38,635 nt of DNA. Source: Actinomycetota bacterium. Its GTDB lineage: Bacteria > Actinomycetota > Actinomycetes > Nanopelagicales > Nanopelagicaceae. The notes below the pieces were generated by a model. That model had not been told where the DNA came from, ran no database searches, and was given only the letters and a program-made list of their open reading frames with translations. Location: contig JACMQL010000040.1 in the NCBI GenBank assembly GCA_014377015.1, positions 1-38,635 of the forward strand. Direction: 5' to 3'. The translations under genes were made by a program, and so were the position numbers. Every line of letters starts with the position of its first letter. The first letter of the stretch is position 1. Positions 24,865-32,739 of this stretch are shown here, piece after piece.

Positions 24865-24894
24865 CTTTACTATTTGTAAAGAGTGATAGTAAAG
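24865..24894. promoter_or_regulatory. Perfect 9-bp palindrome between peptide and regulator genes
   Basis: CTTTACTAT at 24865-24873 and its exact complement ATAGTAAAG at 24886-24894 flank a 12-base spacer that holds a third copy of the core, GTAAAG at 24876-24881. It lies 18 bases upstream of the peptide GTG and 47 bases before the regulator ATG, where it would cover -10-like boxes of both: TACTAT on the minus strand and TAAAGT (24890-24895) on the plus strand. This is the expected place for the regulator's own operator. Confidence 0.6.
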
Positions 24895-24941
24895 TATCCG
24901 AAGATTCAACGATTAGCAAGATCCTTTGAGAGGGTAGATAT

Positions 24942-26240
24942 ATGGAATTCGGAAAGCGACTCAGAGAACTTCGCGAGAGAGCCGGATACACCCAAGCCGA
25001 GCTCGCTGAAGGTATAGCAGCATCGAGTTACATTTCGTTGCTGGAAGCAGGCAAACGAAAGCCAAAGTTGGATCTAGTCATCAAATTATCGGATCGATTG
25101 GGAGTTTCATCAGATGAGTTGCTCGTCGACTCAAGCATGCAGGAAATTTCTCTGAACCTGAACACCGCCAAAGTAGCGTTGAGTTCAGGTGATCTCGAGA
25201 TTGCAAAAGAGTACGCAGAGCGGGTGCTCTCATCTCGCGGGGTACAGCATAGTTTCGTACTTGCCGCCTCGGTAGTTTTATTGCAAGTGAAGGCGCGCCA
25301 AGGTTCATTTGACGGAGTGCTAGACAAGTTGGAAATACTTTTTAAAGATAACTTTCACGCTGAGCCGGATGTGCTTGCCCGAATTGGCAATGAAATAGTT
25401 CGGGTCTGTTTTAGATCGGGAAATTTAGGCATGGGCGTACAACGTGGCGAAGAGTTTTTGCGCAATTACTCCTCTCGTTGGCCTGACAATGAAGTTGTTG
25501 AACTTCTGTGCCAGCTCGGCAATTGTCATTTTCATCGCGGTGATACAGCGCGGGCAGGTGAGATTGTCACGCGTGCCTTACAACTCGCCGAGAAATGTAG
25601 ATCCCCGAAAGCTATGGTTCAGTCCTATTGGCAGTCCTCTGTCCTAGCCGAGAGTCGGGGGGATCTGACACTTGCGCTAAGCCAAATAACGCAGGCAGTG
25701 CACTGGTCCAAGATTGCAGAACTGCATCAAGTCTTGCCGATTCTCAATGACAACGCGGCAAAGATCATGCTCGACCTTCCGAATCCAAATTACACACTCA
25801 TTAAAGATCTAGCAGAGTCGGCGTATCTCGATTTAACCGCACAGAACAATCCCGGTCACGCCGCCTATACATGCATCACTCTTTCAGAAGTTGCATTCCG
25901 CGAAGGCAATATGGACAAGGCCCTTGCCTACGTTCAACAAGGATTGGCAGAATTGCCAAAAGGAATTCCGGGACCAAAAGCCAGCCTGTACTCGCAGGAA
26001 GCGAAAGTACTTTTCCGACTTGGTCGGGTAGAAGAGTCCAAGGCGCAATTGGAGAACGCAATTTCGCATATGAGTGACATGGCGCCATCGAAAGAATTAG
26101 CGATTTACTGGGGCGAAGTAGCTCGCGTTTATGTTGAAATAGGCTTGCCGGATAAGGCGATTTACGCCTATGAGCAAGCAATTTCTGTGAAAGCTGCCTC
26201 TCAAGCAGAACAAGAGTTCTTTGCAAACGCCAGCCTTTAG
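24942..26240 (+). CDS. XRE-type HTH regulator with TPR-like repeats (RRNPP-like)
   Basis: 432 residues from ATG 24942, with GAGAGGG seven bases upstream. Residues 1-61 are a Cro/C1-type helix-turn-helix (FGKRLRELRERAGYTQAELA, YISLLEAGKRKPKLDLVIKL). The rest is all-helical with repeated pairs typical of TPRs, for example LGNCHFHRGDTARAGEIVTR, LSEVAFREGNMDKALAYVQQ, AKVLFRLGRVEESKAQLENA and VARVYVEIGLPDKAIYAYEQ. This architecture and length match NprR/PlcR/Rgg-type regulators, whose TPR domain binds an imported peptide and so controls DNA binding. The divergent small secreted peptide and shared palindrome strengthen the comparison. It could instead bind a protein or small ligand; XRE-TPR regulators of unknown ligand are common in actinobacteria. 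Confidence 0.85.
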   Translation: MEFGKRLRELRERAGYTQAELAEGIAASSYISLLEAGKRKPKLDLVIKLSDRLGVSSDELLVDSSMQEISLNLNTAKVALSSGDLEIAKEYAERVLSSRGVQHSFVLAASVVLLQVKARQGSFDGVLDKLEILFKDNFHAEPDVLARIGNEIVRVCFRSGNLGMGVQRGEEFLRNYSSRWPDNEVVELLCQLGNCHFHRGDTARAGEIVTRALQLAEKCRSPKAMVQSYWQSSVLAESRGDLTLALSQITQAVHWSKIAELHQVLPILNDNAAKIMLDLPNPNYTLIKDLAESAYLDLTAQNNPGHAAYTCITLSEVAFREGNMDKALAYVQQGLAELPKGIPGPKASLYSQEAKVLFRLGRVEESKAQLENAISHMSDMAPSKELAIYWGEVARVYVEIGLPDKAIYAYEQAISVKAASQAEQEFFANASL

Positions 26241-26264
26241 CCCGCTTACCTAATCTAATGAATT

Positions 26265-27131
26265 TTAGATAGCCGACGAACGTCGGGTCGCAAAGTATGA
26301 CCCGACGAGCACGAGCGGTAGTCCGATGACAATGCCAACCGTAACGGGTTCGCCAAGAATGAGGACCCCGAGGACGACCGCAAAGCCAGTATTTAAATAA
26401 GTTATGAATGAGGTACGCGCCGGACCAATCTCGTACATTATCTCGAAGAACAGAATAAAGGCGAGGGCCGTGCACAGTGCGCCGAGTCCAACAACTGCCC
26501 AAATACTTTTTGCCGAAACATTGTGCGTCGGCCACTGTTGAAGTGCGAAAGGTGCGTAGACGATTGCACTTATTACCAACGCAATCGCATTTATGGCGAT
26601 TCCACTCACTTCGGGCAACTTCTTTCGAATCATTATCACTGCATATGCGTACCCAACGGAGGAAAGTAGCACCGAACCAATTGCCCAGGGTGCGCTATGG
26701 CCAGTCAGACTCTCTAGACCAACCAGACTTACGACACCGATGAAACCAACAATTAAGCCGAGTAGTCGTGTTCTATGCCAAACCGTTTTGTCGCCGGCAA
26801 CAGAGGTGAAAATCACCGACCAGATGGGGACGGTTGCCAAGAGTAAACCAGTTAATCCAGAGGTGAGATTTCTTTCGGCATTTGTAATGAGAAACCAAGG
26901 TCCGATAATTTCCAAAACTGAATAAAGCGCGATGAATTTGTATGCTGTGCGTGGAACGGTGAGCGTTTTTCGGTGGATTGCGATCGGCATCAAGATAAGA
27001 GCACCTATGCACAAGCGGAGAAAGACCAAAGTGGCAGGTGTGAACTCTTCCACTGCAACGCGAATAAGTAGGTACGGAATTCCCCAGATAAACCCAAGCA
27101 AGAGAAAGAACAACCAACTTCTACGCGACAT
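26265..27131 (-). CDS. EamA-family (DMT) transporter
   Basis: 288 residues from ATG 27131; TTG 27140 is an alternative. About ten hydrophobic helices arranged as two EamA halves: LLLGFIWGIPYLLIRVAVEE opens the first and GSVLLSSVGYAYAVIMIRKK the second, each with the usual small-residue-rich helices, and the end is YFATRRS. The family exports amino acids, nucleosides or other metabolites and direction or substrate cannot be told here. It is convergent with the HTH-TPR regulator (24-base gap) and lies 15 bases downstream of the glycogen-synthase-like gene on the same strand, possibly as a second cistron. Confidence 0.88.
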   Translation of the reverse strand: MSRRSWLFFLLLGFIWGIPYLLIRVAVEEFTPATLVFLRLCIGALILMPIAIHRKTLTVPRTAYKFIALYSVLEIIGPWFLITNAERNLTSGLTGLLLATVPIWSVIFTSVAGDKTVWHRTRLLGLIVGFIGVVSLVGLESLTGHSAPWAIGSVLLSSVGYAYAVIMIRKKLPEVSGIAINAIALVISAIVYAPFALQQWPTHNVSAKSIWAVVGLGALCTALAFILFFEIMYEIGPARTSFITYLNTGFAVVLGVLILGEPVTVGIVIGLPLVLVGSYFATRRSSAI

Positions 27132-27146
27132 GTTGCGCAATAATAT

Positions 27147-28313
27147 TCATCGAACTTTAAGTACTTTTTTATAAAGTGCGAGAGTCTTTTCTGCGACTGC
27201 ATCCCATCCAAATTCATCCCTTGCCCGCGCACGTCCTGCGTCGCCATACGAAGCAAGCAGATCAGGTTGAGCCATCAATCGCGAAATTGATCGCGCAAAT
27301 GCTGTTTCAAACTCTGCGCTATCAAGTGAATATTCAACAAGTTCACCAGTGACTTTATTTGCAACTACTTCGGGAATTCCGCCCACTTTGGATGCAAGTA
27401 CCGCAGTTGCGCAGCCCATCGCCTCTAAGTTGACGATACCCAATGGCTCATAGATTGAGGGACAGAGAAAAAGGTCAGATTGCGTGAGGACCGCGGTGAG
27501 TTCATCATGCGCAAGCATCTCCTGAATCCACCAAATGTTGGATCGGGACTCCTGGAGTTCGGCAATCAGGTCAGCGATTTCTTGGCCAATGCGTGGTTCA
27601 TCTGGACTGCCCGCCGCAAGCACCAAGCCGTATTCGGCAGGGACATCCTTCCAGGCTCGAAGTAGGTGAGCCAAGCCTTTCTGACGAGTGATTCGTCCGA
27701 CATAAATTGCATATCTTCCCGAAATTCCATACTTTCCTAACACCGCTGGGTTGCGATTAGGAGCAAACTTGTCGGTATCCACACCGTTGCGGATAGTCAC
27801 GACTCGTTCAGGATCAACACTTGGGTAAGCATCCAAAACATCGGCCCGCATGCCTTCACTCACCGCAATGATTGCGGATGCACTTTCGACCGCAGTTCTT
27901 TCGATCCAAGAGGAGAGTCGATATCCGCCACCCAATTGTTCTGATTTCCACGGCCGCAACGGTTCTAACGAATGTGCGCTCATGACATGCGGAATACCGT
28001 GAAGCAGTCCTGCCATATGACCGGCCATATTGGCATACCAGGTATGGGAGTGGACTAAGTGGACTTCGCCTAACTCCGCTGCCATAACTAAGTTCGTGGC
28101 CAAAGCTTGCACCGCAGGATTTGCCCCCAGGAAATCTATCGGGGTCGAGTAGCCATTTGCATCAGTTCGCTCGCCTCCGAAGCAATGTACGGAGAGTTCA
28201 ATTTCGGATATTTTTTGCAGTGCTTCCGCGAGTTGGACTACGTGTACTCCGGCGCCGCCATATACCTGCGGGGGCCATTCCTTTGTGACCATTCCAACTT
28301 TAATTGCAGTCAC
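27147..28313 (-). CDS. glgM: ADP-glucose glycosyltransferase, GlgM/GlgA type
   Basis: 388 residues from GTG 28313. It is a GT-B glycosyltransferase: KEWPPQVYGGAGVH nucleotide-sugar loop at the N-terminus, HSHTWYANMAGH, IRNGVDTDKFAPN, YVGRITRQKGLAHLL and the donor-binding CPSIYEPLGIVNLEAMGC with its paired glutamates. Length and the divergent glgC match Mycobacterium tuberculosis Rv1212c/Rv1213, where this enzyme (GlgM, formerly GlgA) makes maltose 1-phosphate from ADP-glucose and glucose 1-phosphate. Direct glycogen synthase activity is the alternative. No glgE or treS is in the window to settle it. It acts in the cytoplasm. Confidence 0.9.
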   Translation of the reverse strand: MTAIKVGMVTKEWPPQVYGGAGVHVVQLAEALQKISEIELSVHCFGGERTDANGYSTPIDFLGANPAVQALATNLVMAAELGEVHLVHSHTWYANMAGHMAGLLHGIPHVMSAHSLEPLRPWKSEQLGGGYRLSSWIERTAVESASAIIAVSEGMRADVLDAYPSVDPERVVTIRNGVDTDKFAPNRNPAVLGKYGISGRYAIYVGRITRQKGLAHLLRAWKDVPAEYGLVLAAGSPDEPRIGQEIADLIAELQESRSNIWWIQEMLAHDELTAVLTQSDLFLCPSIYEPLGIVNLEAMGCATAVLASKVGGIPEVVANKVTGELVEYSLDSAEFETAFARSISRLMAQPDLLASYGDAGRARARDEFGWDAVAEKTLALYKKVLKVR

Positions 28314-28413
28314 AGTTGCTCCTCAAGGATGCTCATTTAGGTCGATTTCCAACGATGTCACCTTATCTATCGCCACGCGAAAACGTACTAACTTCCCCGC
28401 TTACAGAGAGAAG

Positions 28414-28419
28414 TATATT
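28414..28419 (+). promoter_or_regulatory. -10-like box TATATT just before glgC
   Basis: TATATT ends eight bases before the glgC ATG and there is no Shine-Dalgarno between them, so the message may be leaderless. A convincing -35 is not visible. The 114-base gap shared with divergent glgM holds no gene. Confidence 0.4.
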
Positions 28420-28427
28420 GTTGCGCC

Positions 28428-29651
28428 ATGTTGCGACGTGAGGTTCCACTTTCGATAGTTCTCGCGGGTGGAGAGGGCAAACGATTGATGCCCCTCACGG
28501 CTGATCGAGCAAAGCCCGCTGTTCCTTTCGGGGGCTCATACCGACTCGTAGATTTCGTCCTCTCGAATTTAGTGAATGCCCAAATGCTGAAAATTGCGGT
28601 TCTAACTCAATATAAATCGCACTCACTTGATCGTCACATCACGACAACCTGGAGAATGTCAACTCTGTTAGGAAACTTCATTACTCCGGTCCCTGCTCAA
28701 CAGCGGCTCGGACCACGTTGGTATACCGGAAGTGCTGATGCGATCTTGCAAAACTTCAATCTAATTCAGGACGAAAATCCCAAACACATTTTGGTATTTG
28801 GCGCTGATCACGTATATCGAATGGATCCAGACCAGATGTTTGACCATCACCTGAGAACGGGTGCTGGTGTGACCGTTGCGGCAATCCGTGTTCCACGATC
28901 TGAGGCAAGTGAGTTTGGAGTAATTGAACTTGCGCCCGATGGAGTGACTATCAAAGCATTTCATGAGAAACCATCAGACCCTCCTGCGATGCCCGGATTT
29001 CCTGATCTCTGTCTTGTCTCGATGGGAAACTACATTTTCCGGCGCGATGTATTAGAAGAGTCGCTTATCTTGGATTCGGAAGATTTGGAAAGCCGTCATG
29101 ATCTTGGCGGCAATATTATTCCGATGCTTACTAAAGAAGGTTCAGCAAAAGTTTATGACTTTGCCAACAATGTTGTGCCTGGTGAAACAGAGCGAGATCG
29201 AGGTTACTGGCGAGATGTTGGTTCAATTGATGCATATTTTGATGCCCATATGGACTTGGTCTCAGTCCATCCGATATTCAATCTCTACAACCGCGATTGG
29301 CCGCTGCTGACAAATCCTCCATCTTTGCCTCCAGCAAAATTTAGTGAAGGCGGCTTTGCGCAAGATTCGATCGTGGGAGCCGGCACCATCATTGCGGGAG
29401 GACATCTCAACCGCACCGTGGCTTCATATGATGTAGTCGTTTCAAGCGGCGCTTTCGTTGATGGTTCAGTATTGATGCCTTCTGTGAAAATTGGCGATCG
29501 CGCGGTTGTACGTGGGGCGATTCTGGATAAGAACGTCATCGTTGAACCGGGTGCACAAATCGGAGTTGATCGCGAGCGCGATTTGGCGCGATTTACTATC
29601 TCACCGAGTGGAATCGTTGTTGTAGGTAAAGGCGTACGAGTAACCGCCTAA
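28428..29651 (+). CDS. glgC: Glucose-1-phosphate adenylyltransferase
   Basis: 407 residues from ATG 28428, the family's usual length. The N-terminal nucleotidyltransferase domain opens with [25 protein letters not shown], continues with [12 protein letters not shown] and [14 protein letters not shown], and has the sugar-binding FHEKPSDP and [16 protein letters not shown]. The C-terminal part is a left-handed beta-helix with hexapeptide-like repeats ([29 protein letters not shown]). It makes ADP-glucose from ATP and glucose 1-phosphate, the donor for the divergent GlgM/GlgA, and is the committed, usually allosteric, step of glycogen synthesis. Confidence 0.96.
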   Translation: MLRREVPLSIVLAGGEGKRLMPLTADRAKPAVPFGGSYRLVDFVLSNLVNAQMLKIAVLTQYKSHSLDRHITTTWRMSTLLGNFITPVPAQQRLGPRWYTGSADAILQNFNLIQDENPKHILVFGADHVYRMDPDQMFDHHLRTGAGVTVAAIRVPRSEASEFGVIELAPDGVTIKAFHEKPSDPPAMPGFPDLCLVSMGNYIFRRDVLEESLILDSEDLESRHDLGGNIIPMLTKEGSAKVYDFANNVVPGETERDRGYWRDVGSIDAYFDAHMDLVSVHPIFNLYNRDWPLLTNPPSLPPAKFSEGGFAQDSIVGAGTIIAGGHLNRTVASYDVVVSSGAFVDGSVLMPSVKIGDRAVVRGAILDKNVIVEPGAQIGVDRERDLARFTISPSGIVVVGKGVRVTA

Positions 29652-29782
29652 GTGCCTGGCCTGCGCACGCTCAAATATTCAGCAAATTCCGCACGGTCGG
29701 ATAGACTGCGTTCTGTCAGCGTGGACGCATAATTGGGCGGTAACTGTCCCATTTTCTCATAAATTAGTGTAGGAGTGTTGCG

Positions 29783-30808
29783 ATGCGTATAGGTGTTCTT
29801 ACAGGTGGTGGAGATTGTCCGGGACTTAATGCGGTAATTCGAGCCGTAGTCCGCAAAGGCGTCAAAGAGTACGGTCACGAGTTTGTCGGCTATCGCGATG
29901 GATGGAAGGGGCCGCTCGAAGGTTTGACAATGCCGTTGGACATCGCTTCAACCCGCGGAATTCTGCCACGTGGCGGAACCATTTTGGGTTCCTCTCGCAC
30001 CAATCCGTTCAAAATTGAAAACGGAATCGAGCGAATCAAAGAAAATCTGGCAGCCGCTGGAGTTGATGCATTGATTGCGATTGGGGGAGAAGACACGTTG
30101 GGTGTTGCGACAAAGTTGAATGCCCTAGGAGTCAAAGTCATCGGTGTACCAAAGACGATTGATAACGATCTCAATAACACCGACTACACCTTTGGATTTG
30201 ATACTGCGGTTAATACCGCCGTTGAGGCGATCGATCGACTTCACACGACTGCCGAATCTCATCACCGGGCGTTGGTTGTAGAAGTCATGGGTCGTCACGC
30301 CGGCTGGATTGCTTTGCATTCTGGTCTTGCTGGGGGTGCGACCTGCATTTTGATTCCGGAACAACCCTTTTCTATTGAGCAAGTCTGCCGTTGGGTGGAG
30401 TCGCGTTTTGAAGTGAACTATTCGCCGATCATCGTTGTTGCCGAAGGAGCGATGCCACAAACTGGAGATATGGTGACGAAGGATCAGACTCTTGATGCCT
30501 TTGGACACGTCAAACTTTCGGGTATCGGCGAGTGGCTGGCAACTGAAATTGAAGCCCGTACTGGAAAAGAGGCGCGAAATACGGTTTTAGGTCATATTCA
30601 GCGGGGTGGAACTCCCACCGCATTTGATCGCGTCCTGGCTACACGCTTTGGCCTGCACGCTATTACGGCCGCCCATGAAGGGGACTGGGGCAAGATGGTG
30701 GCTTTGCACGGGACCAATATTGTGCGCGTCCCGCTGGAATCCGCCACCGCTAGTCTCAAAACTGTTGACCCGTCCTTTTATGAAGAGGCGCAGATTTTCT
30801 TCGGCTAA
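29783..30808 (+). CDS. pfkA: 6-phosphofructokinase, predicted PPi-dependent
   Basis: 341 residues from ATG 29783, with AGGAG at 29771-29775. The PfkA fold is shown by MRIGVLTGGGDCPGLNAVIR, PKTIDNDLNNTDYTFGFDTA with the catalytic Asp, MGRHAGWIALHSGLAGGA and GHIQRGGTPTAFDR. The nucleotide loop reads GGEDT with Asp at 104, and Lys is at 124 (PKTIDND). ATP-dependent enzymes have Gly at 104; Asp104 with Lys124 is the pattern of pyrophosphate-using enzymes such as that of Amycolatopsis methanolica. It is therefore predicted to phosphorylate fructose 6-phosphate reversibly with PPi. It stands alone between glgC and the DAHP synthase gene. Confidence 0.93.
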   Translation: MRIGVLTGGGDCPGLNAVIRAVVRKGVKEYGHEFVGYRDGWKGPLEGLTMPLDIASTRGILPRGGTILGSSRTNPFKIENGIERIKENLAAAGVDALIAIGGEDTLGVATKLNALGVKVIGVPKTIDNDLNNTDYTFGFDTAVNTAVEAIDRLHTTAESHHRALVVEVMGRHAGWIALHSGLAGGATCILIPEQPFSIEQVCRWVESRFEVNYSPIIVVAEGAMPQTGDMVTKDQTLDAFGHVKLSGIGEWLATEIEARTGKEARNTVLGHIQRGGTPTAFDRVLATRFGLHAITAAHEGDWGKMVALHGTNIVRVPLESATASLKTVDPSFYEEAQIFFG

Positions 30809-30877
30809 TCGCTCACTTCACTTATCCGTCGGGGCTGGACATTTTTTATCATGGCACGTGAGCTGCAGATAATTGTT

Positions 30878-30883
30878 TAGACT
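30878..30883 (+). promoter_or_regulatory. -10-like box TAGACT before the DAHP synthase gene
   Basis: TAGACT lies eight bases upstream of the ATG at 30892 with no Shine-Dalgarno in between, again suggesting a leaderless or near-leaderless message. Confidence 0.4.
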
Positions 30884-30891
30884 AGGACACT

Positions 30892-32235
30892 ATGACAAAA
30901 CTAGATTCGCTTTTCACCCCCGGCTTAGTGGCCGCCCAGCAGCCGAATTGGCCCGGTGGCCCCGAAGGCGAACCAATTCGTGCCGCCGTTGCAGAACTCA
31001 AGTCCTTCCCTCCTCTGGTGTTTGCCGGTGAATGCGATAACTTGAAGGCGCGTATCGCTGATGCAGCCGCTGGCAAAGCTTTCTGGTTGCAAGGAGGGGA
31101 TTGCGCCGAGACTTTCGCGGCGGCGACGGCGGATTCGATTCGAAATCGCATCAAGACTATTTTGCAGATGGCCGCGGTTCTCCAGTATTACTCGAGCCTG
31201 CCGGTCATAAAGGTCGGCCGCATGGCGGGTCAGTTTGCGAAACCCCGTTCCAATGACACTGAGACTCGTGGCGAGGTCACGCTTCCTGCCTATCGCGGCG
31301 ATGCCGTCAATGATCTGGAATTCACGCTAGCGGCCCGAACGCCAGATCCGCAGCGTCTCTTGAAGGTCTACCACACTTCGGCATCCACCTTGAATCTTGT
31401 TCGCGCCTTCACACAAGGCGGCTTTGCAGATCTTCGCCAGGTGCACGAGTGGAACAAAGGATTCATTCGTGACTCCTCGGTTGGTGAGCGCTATGAGGAT
31501 ATGGCGAAGGAAATTGGACGTGCCTTGGAATTCATGTGTTCGGCCGGCGTCGATCCTGCCGCATTTAAAACTGTCGATTTTTTTTCCAGTCATGAAGCTT
31601 TGATTCTGGAGTACGAGAAGGCGCTCACTCGCATTGATTCGCGAACTGATACTCCCTATGACGTTTCGGCGCACTTCATCTGGATCGGAGAACGCACCCG
31701 TCAGCTCGACGGAGCGCATGTGGAGTTTGCGGCAAAGGTACGGAACCCAATCGGGGTAAAACTCGGGCCAAAGTCCACCGTTGCTGATGCGCTTGCGCTC
31801 ATCGACAAATTGGATCCGGATCGTGAGCCTGGTCGTCTCACATTTATCACTCGTATGGGAGCGGCCAAGATCCGCGAGGCGCTTCCCGCCCTCGTTGAAG
31901 GCGTGCAGAAGTCGGGGTCTCAAGTCCTGTGGGTGTGCGATCCTATGCACGGCAATACGTACGAGGCTCCGTCGGGTTATAAGACTCGAAGATTTGAGGA
32001 TGTGCTAGATGAGGTGAAGGGCTTTTTTGAAGTCCACAAGTCATTGGGCACGCACCCAGGAGGAATTCACATTGAACTCACTGGCGACGACGTTACCGAA
32101 TGTGTTGGCGGGGGCGAGCAGATTTCGCACGACGACTTGGCTACCCGTTATGAGAGCGCCTGCGATCCGCGCCTTAATCATGCGCAGTCTCTGGAGTTGG
32201 CCTTCCTCGTAGCGGAGATGTTGCGCGATCGCTAA
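30892..32235 (+). CDS. aroG: Class II 3-deoxy-7-phosphoheptulonate (DAHP) synthase
   Basis: 447 residues from ATG 30892. Class II marks are WLQGGDCAETF (metal-binding Cys), KVGRMAGQFAKPRS, SSHEALILEYE, HFIWIGERTRQLDGAHVEF, GVKLGP and CDPMHGNTYEA. It condenses phosphoenolpyruvate with erythrose 4-phosphate, the first step of the shikimate pathway for aromatic amino acids. The M. tuberculosis and corynebacterial enzymes are the same class and lie close to the kinase PknL, and a PASTA kinase is likewise present a few genes downstream here. Confidence 0.95.
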   Translation: MTKLDSLFTPGLVAAQQPNWPGGPEGEPIRAAVAELKSFPPLVFAGECDNLKARIADAAAGKAFWLQGGDCAETFAAATADSIRNRIKTILQMAAVLQYYSSLPVIKVGRMAGQFAKPRSNDTETRGEVTLPAYRGDAVNDLEFTLAARTPDPQRLLKVYHTSASTLNLVRAFTQGGFADLRQVHEWNKGFIRDSSVGERYEDMAKEIGRALEFMCSAGVDPAAFKTVDFFSSHEALILEYEKALTRIDSRTDTPYDVSAHFIWIGERTRQLDGAHVEFAAKVRNPIGVKLGPKSTVADALALIDKLDPDREPGRLTFITRMGAAKIREALPALVEGVQKSGSQVLWVCDPMHGNTYEAPSGYKTRRFEDVLDEVKGFFEVHKSLGTHPGGIHIELTGDDVTECVGGGEQISHDDLATRYESACDPRLNHAQSLELAFLVAEMLRDR

Positions 32236-32244
32236 TCTATCTGC

Positions 32245-32739
32245 GTGGCTCTACTTCTTACTTCGACGAAAACGCCGGTCGGTAATCTATTTCTGGTCGC
32301 TGACCAGCACGTGCTTTTAGGAGCAAATTTCTCGGGCTTTGAATCAGTGATGCAATCCTTAGAGATCGAATTCGGTCACCAAGATGTGTCAAAAGTCAAA
32401 AATATTCCAGTCATTTCGGATCTGATTAGCGACTATTTCGATGGAGATGTTGAAGCCATCAACGCGATTGCAGTTCGCCAATCTGGGGCAAGTTTTTCAC
32501 AAGCCGCATGGAAGGCGATGCGTAAAGTGAAGGCAGGAAAAACATTGTCGTATGCAGAATTAGCTCAAAGGGCGGGTTCTCCTGCAGCGGTGCGCGCAAG
32601 TGGAAGCGCCTGCGCAAAAAACGCAGTCGTGATTGTGGTTCCATGCCACCGAATTGTGAAAACCGGGGGAGCGCTTGGCAATTATGCCTACGGCCTTGAT
32701 ATAAAGGAGTGGCTACTTCGACATGAAAGCGCGCTGTAG
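32245..32739 (+). CDS. ogt: Methylated-DNA--protein-cysteine methyltransferase
   Basis: 164 residues from GTG 32245, nine bases after the DAHP synthase stop. The C-terminal DNA-binding domain has SFSQAAWKAMRKVKAGKTLS, a YAELAQRAGSPAAVRASG helix-turn-helix with its arginine finger, and the active site VVPCHRIV with Cys134. It repairs O6-alkylguanine by irreversible transfer to Cys134. The N-terminal domain is short and degenerate, as in Ogt/MGMT proteins without a regulatory Ada part. The last 27 bases overlap the 3' end of the convergent threonine aldolase gene. Confidence 0.92.
   Translation: MALLLTSTKTPVGNLFLVADQHVLLGANFSGFESVMQSLEIEFGHQDVSKVKNIPVISDLISDYFDGDVEAINAIAVRQSGASFSQAAWKAMRKVKAGKTLSYAELAQRAGSPAAVRASGSACAKNAVVIVVPCHRIVKTGGALGNYAYGLDIKEWLLRHESAL

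Noticed and set aside
24848-24991. Upstream extension of the 45-residue peptide frame to 93 codons
   Set aside because: It would pass through the palindrome and the regulator's start and place the signal peptide internally; the GGAGG site points to GTG 24847.
25876-26535. 219-codon minus-strand frame across the end of the regulator and the EamA gene
   Set aside because: Antisense to two well-supported genes, rich in Arg/Cys/Trp as typical of shadow frames, without a recognisable domain.
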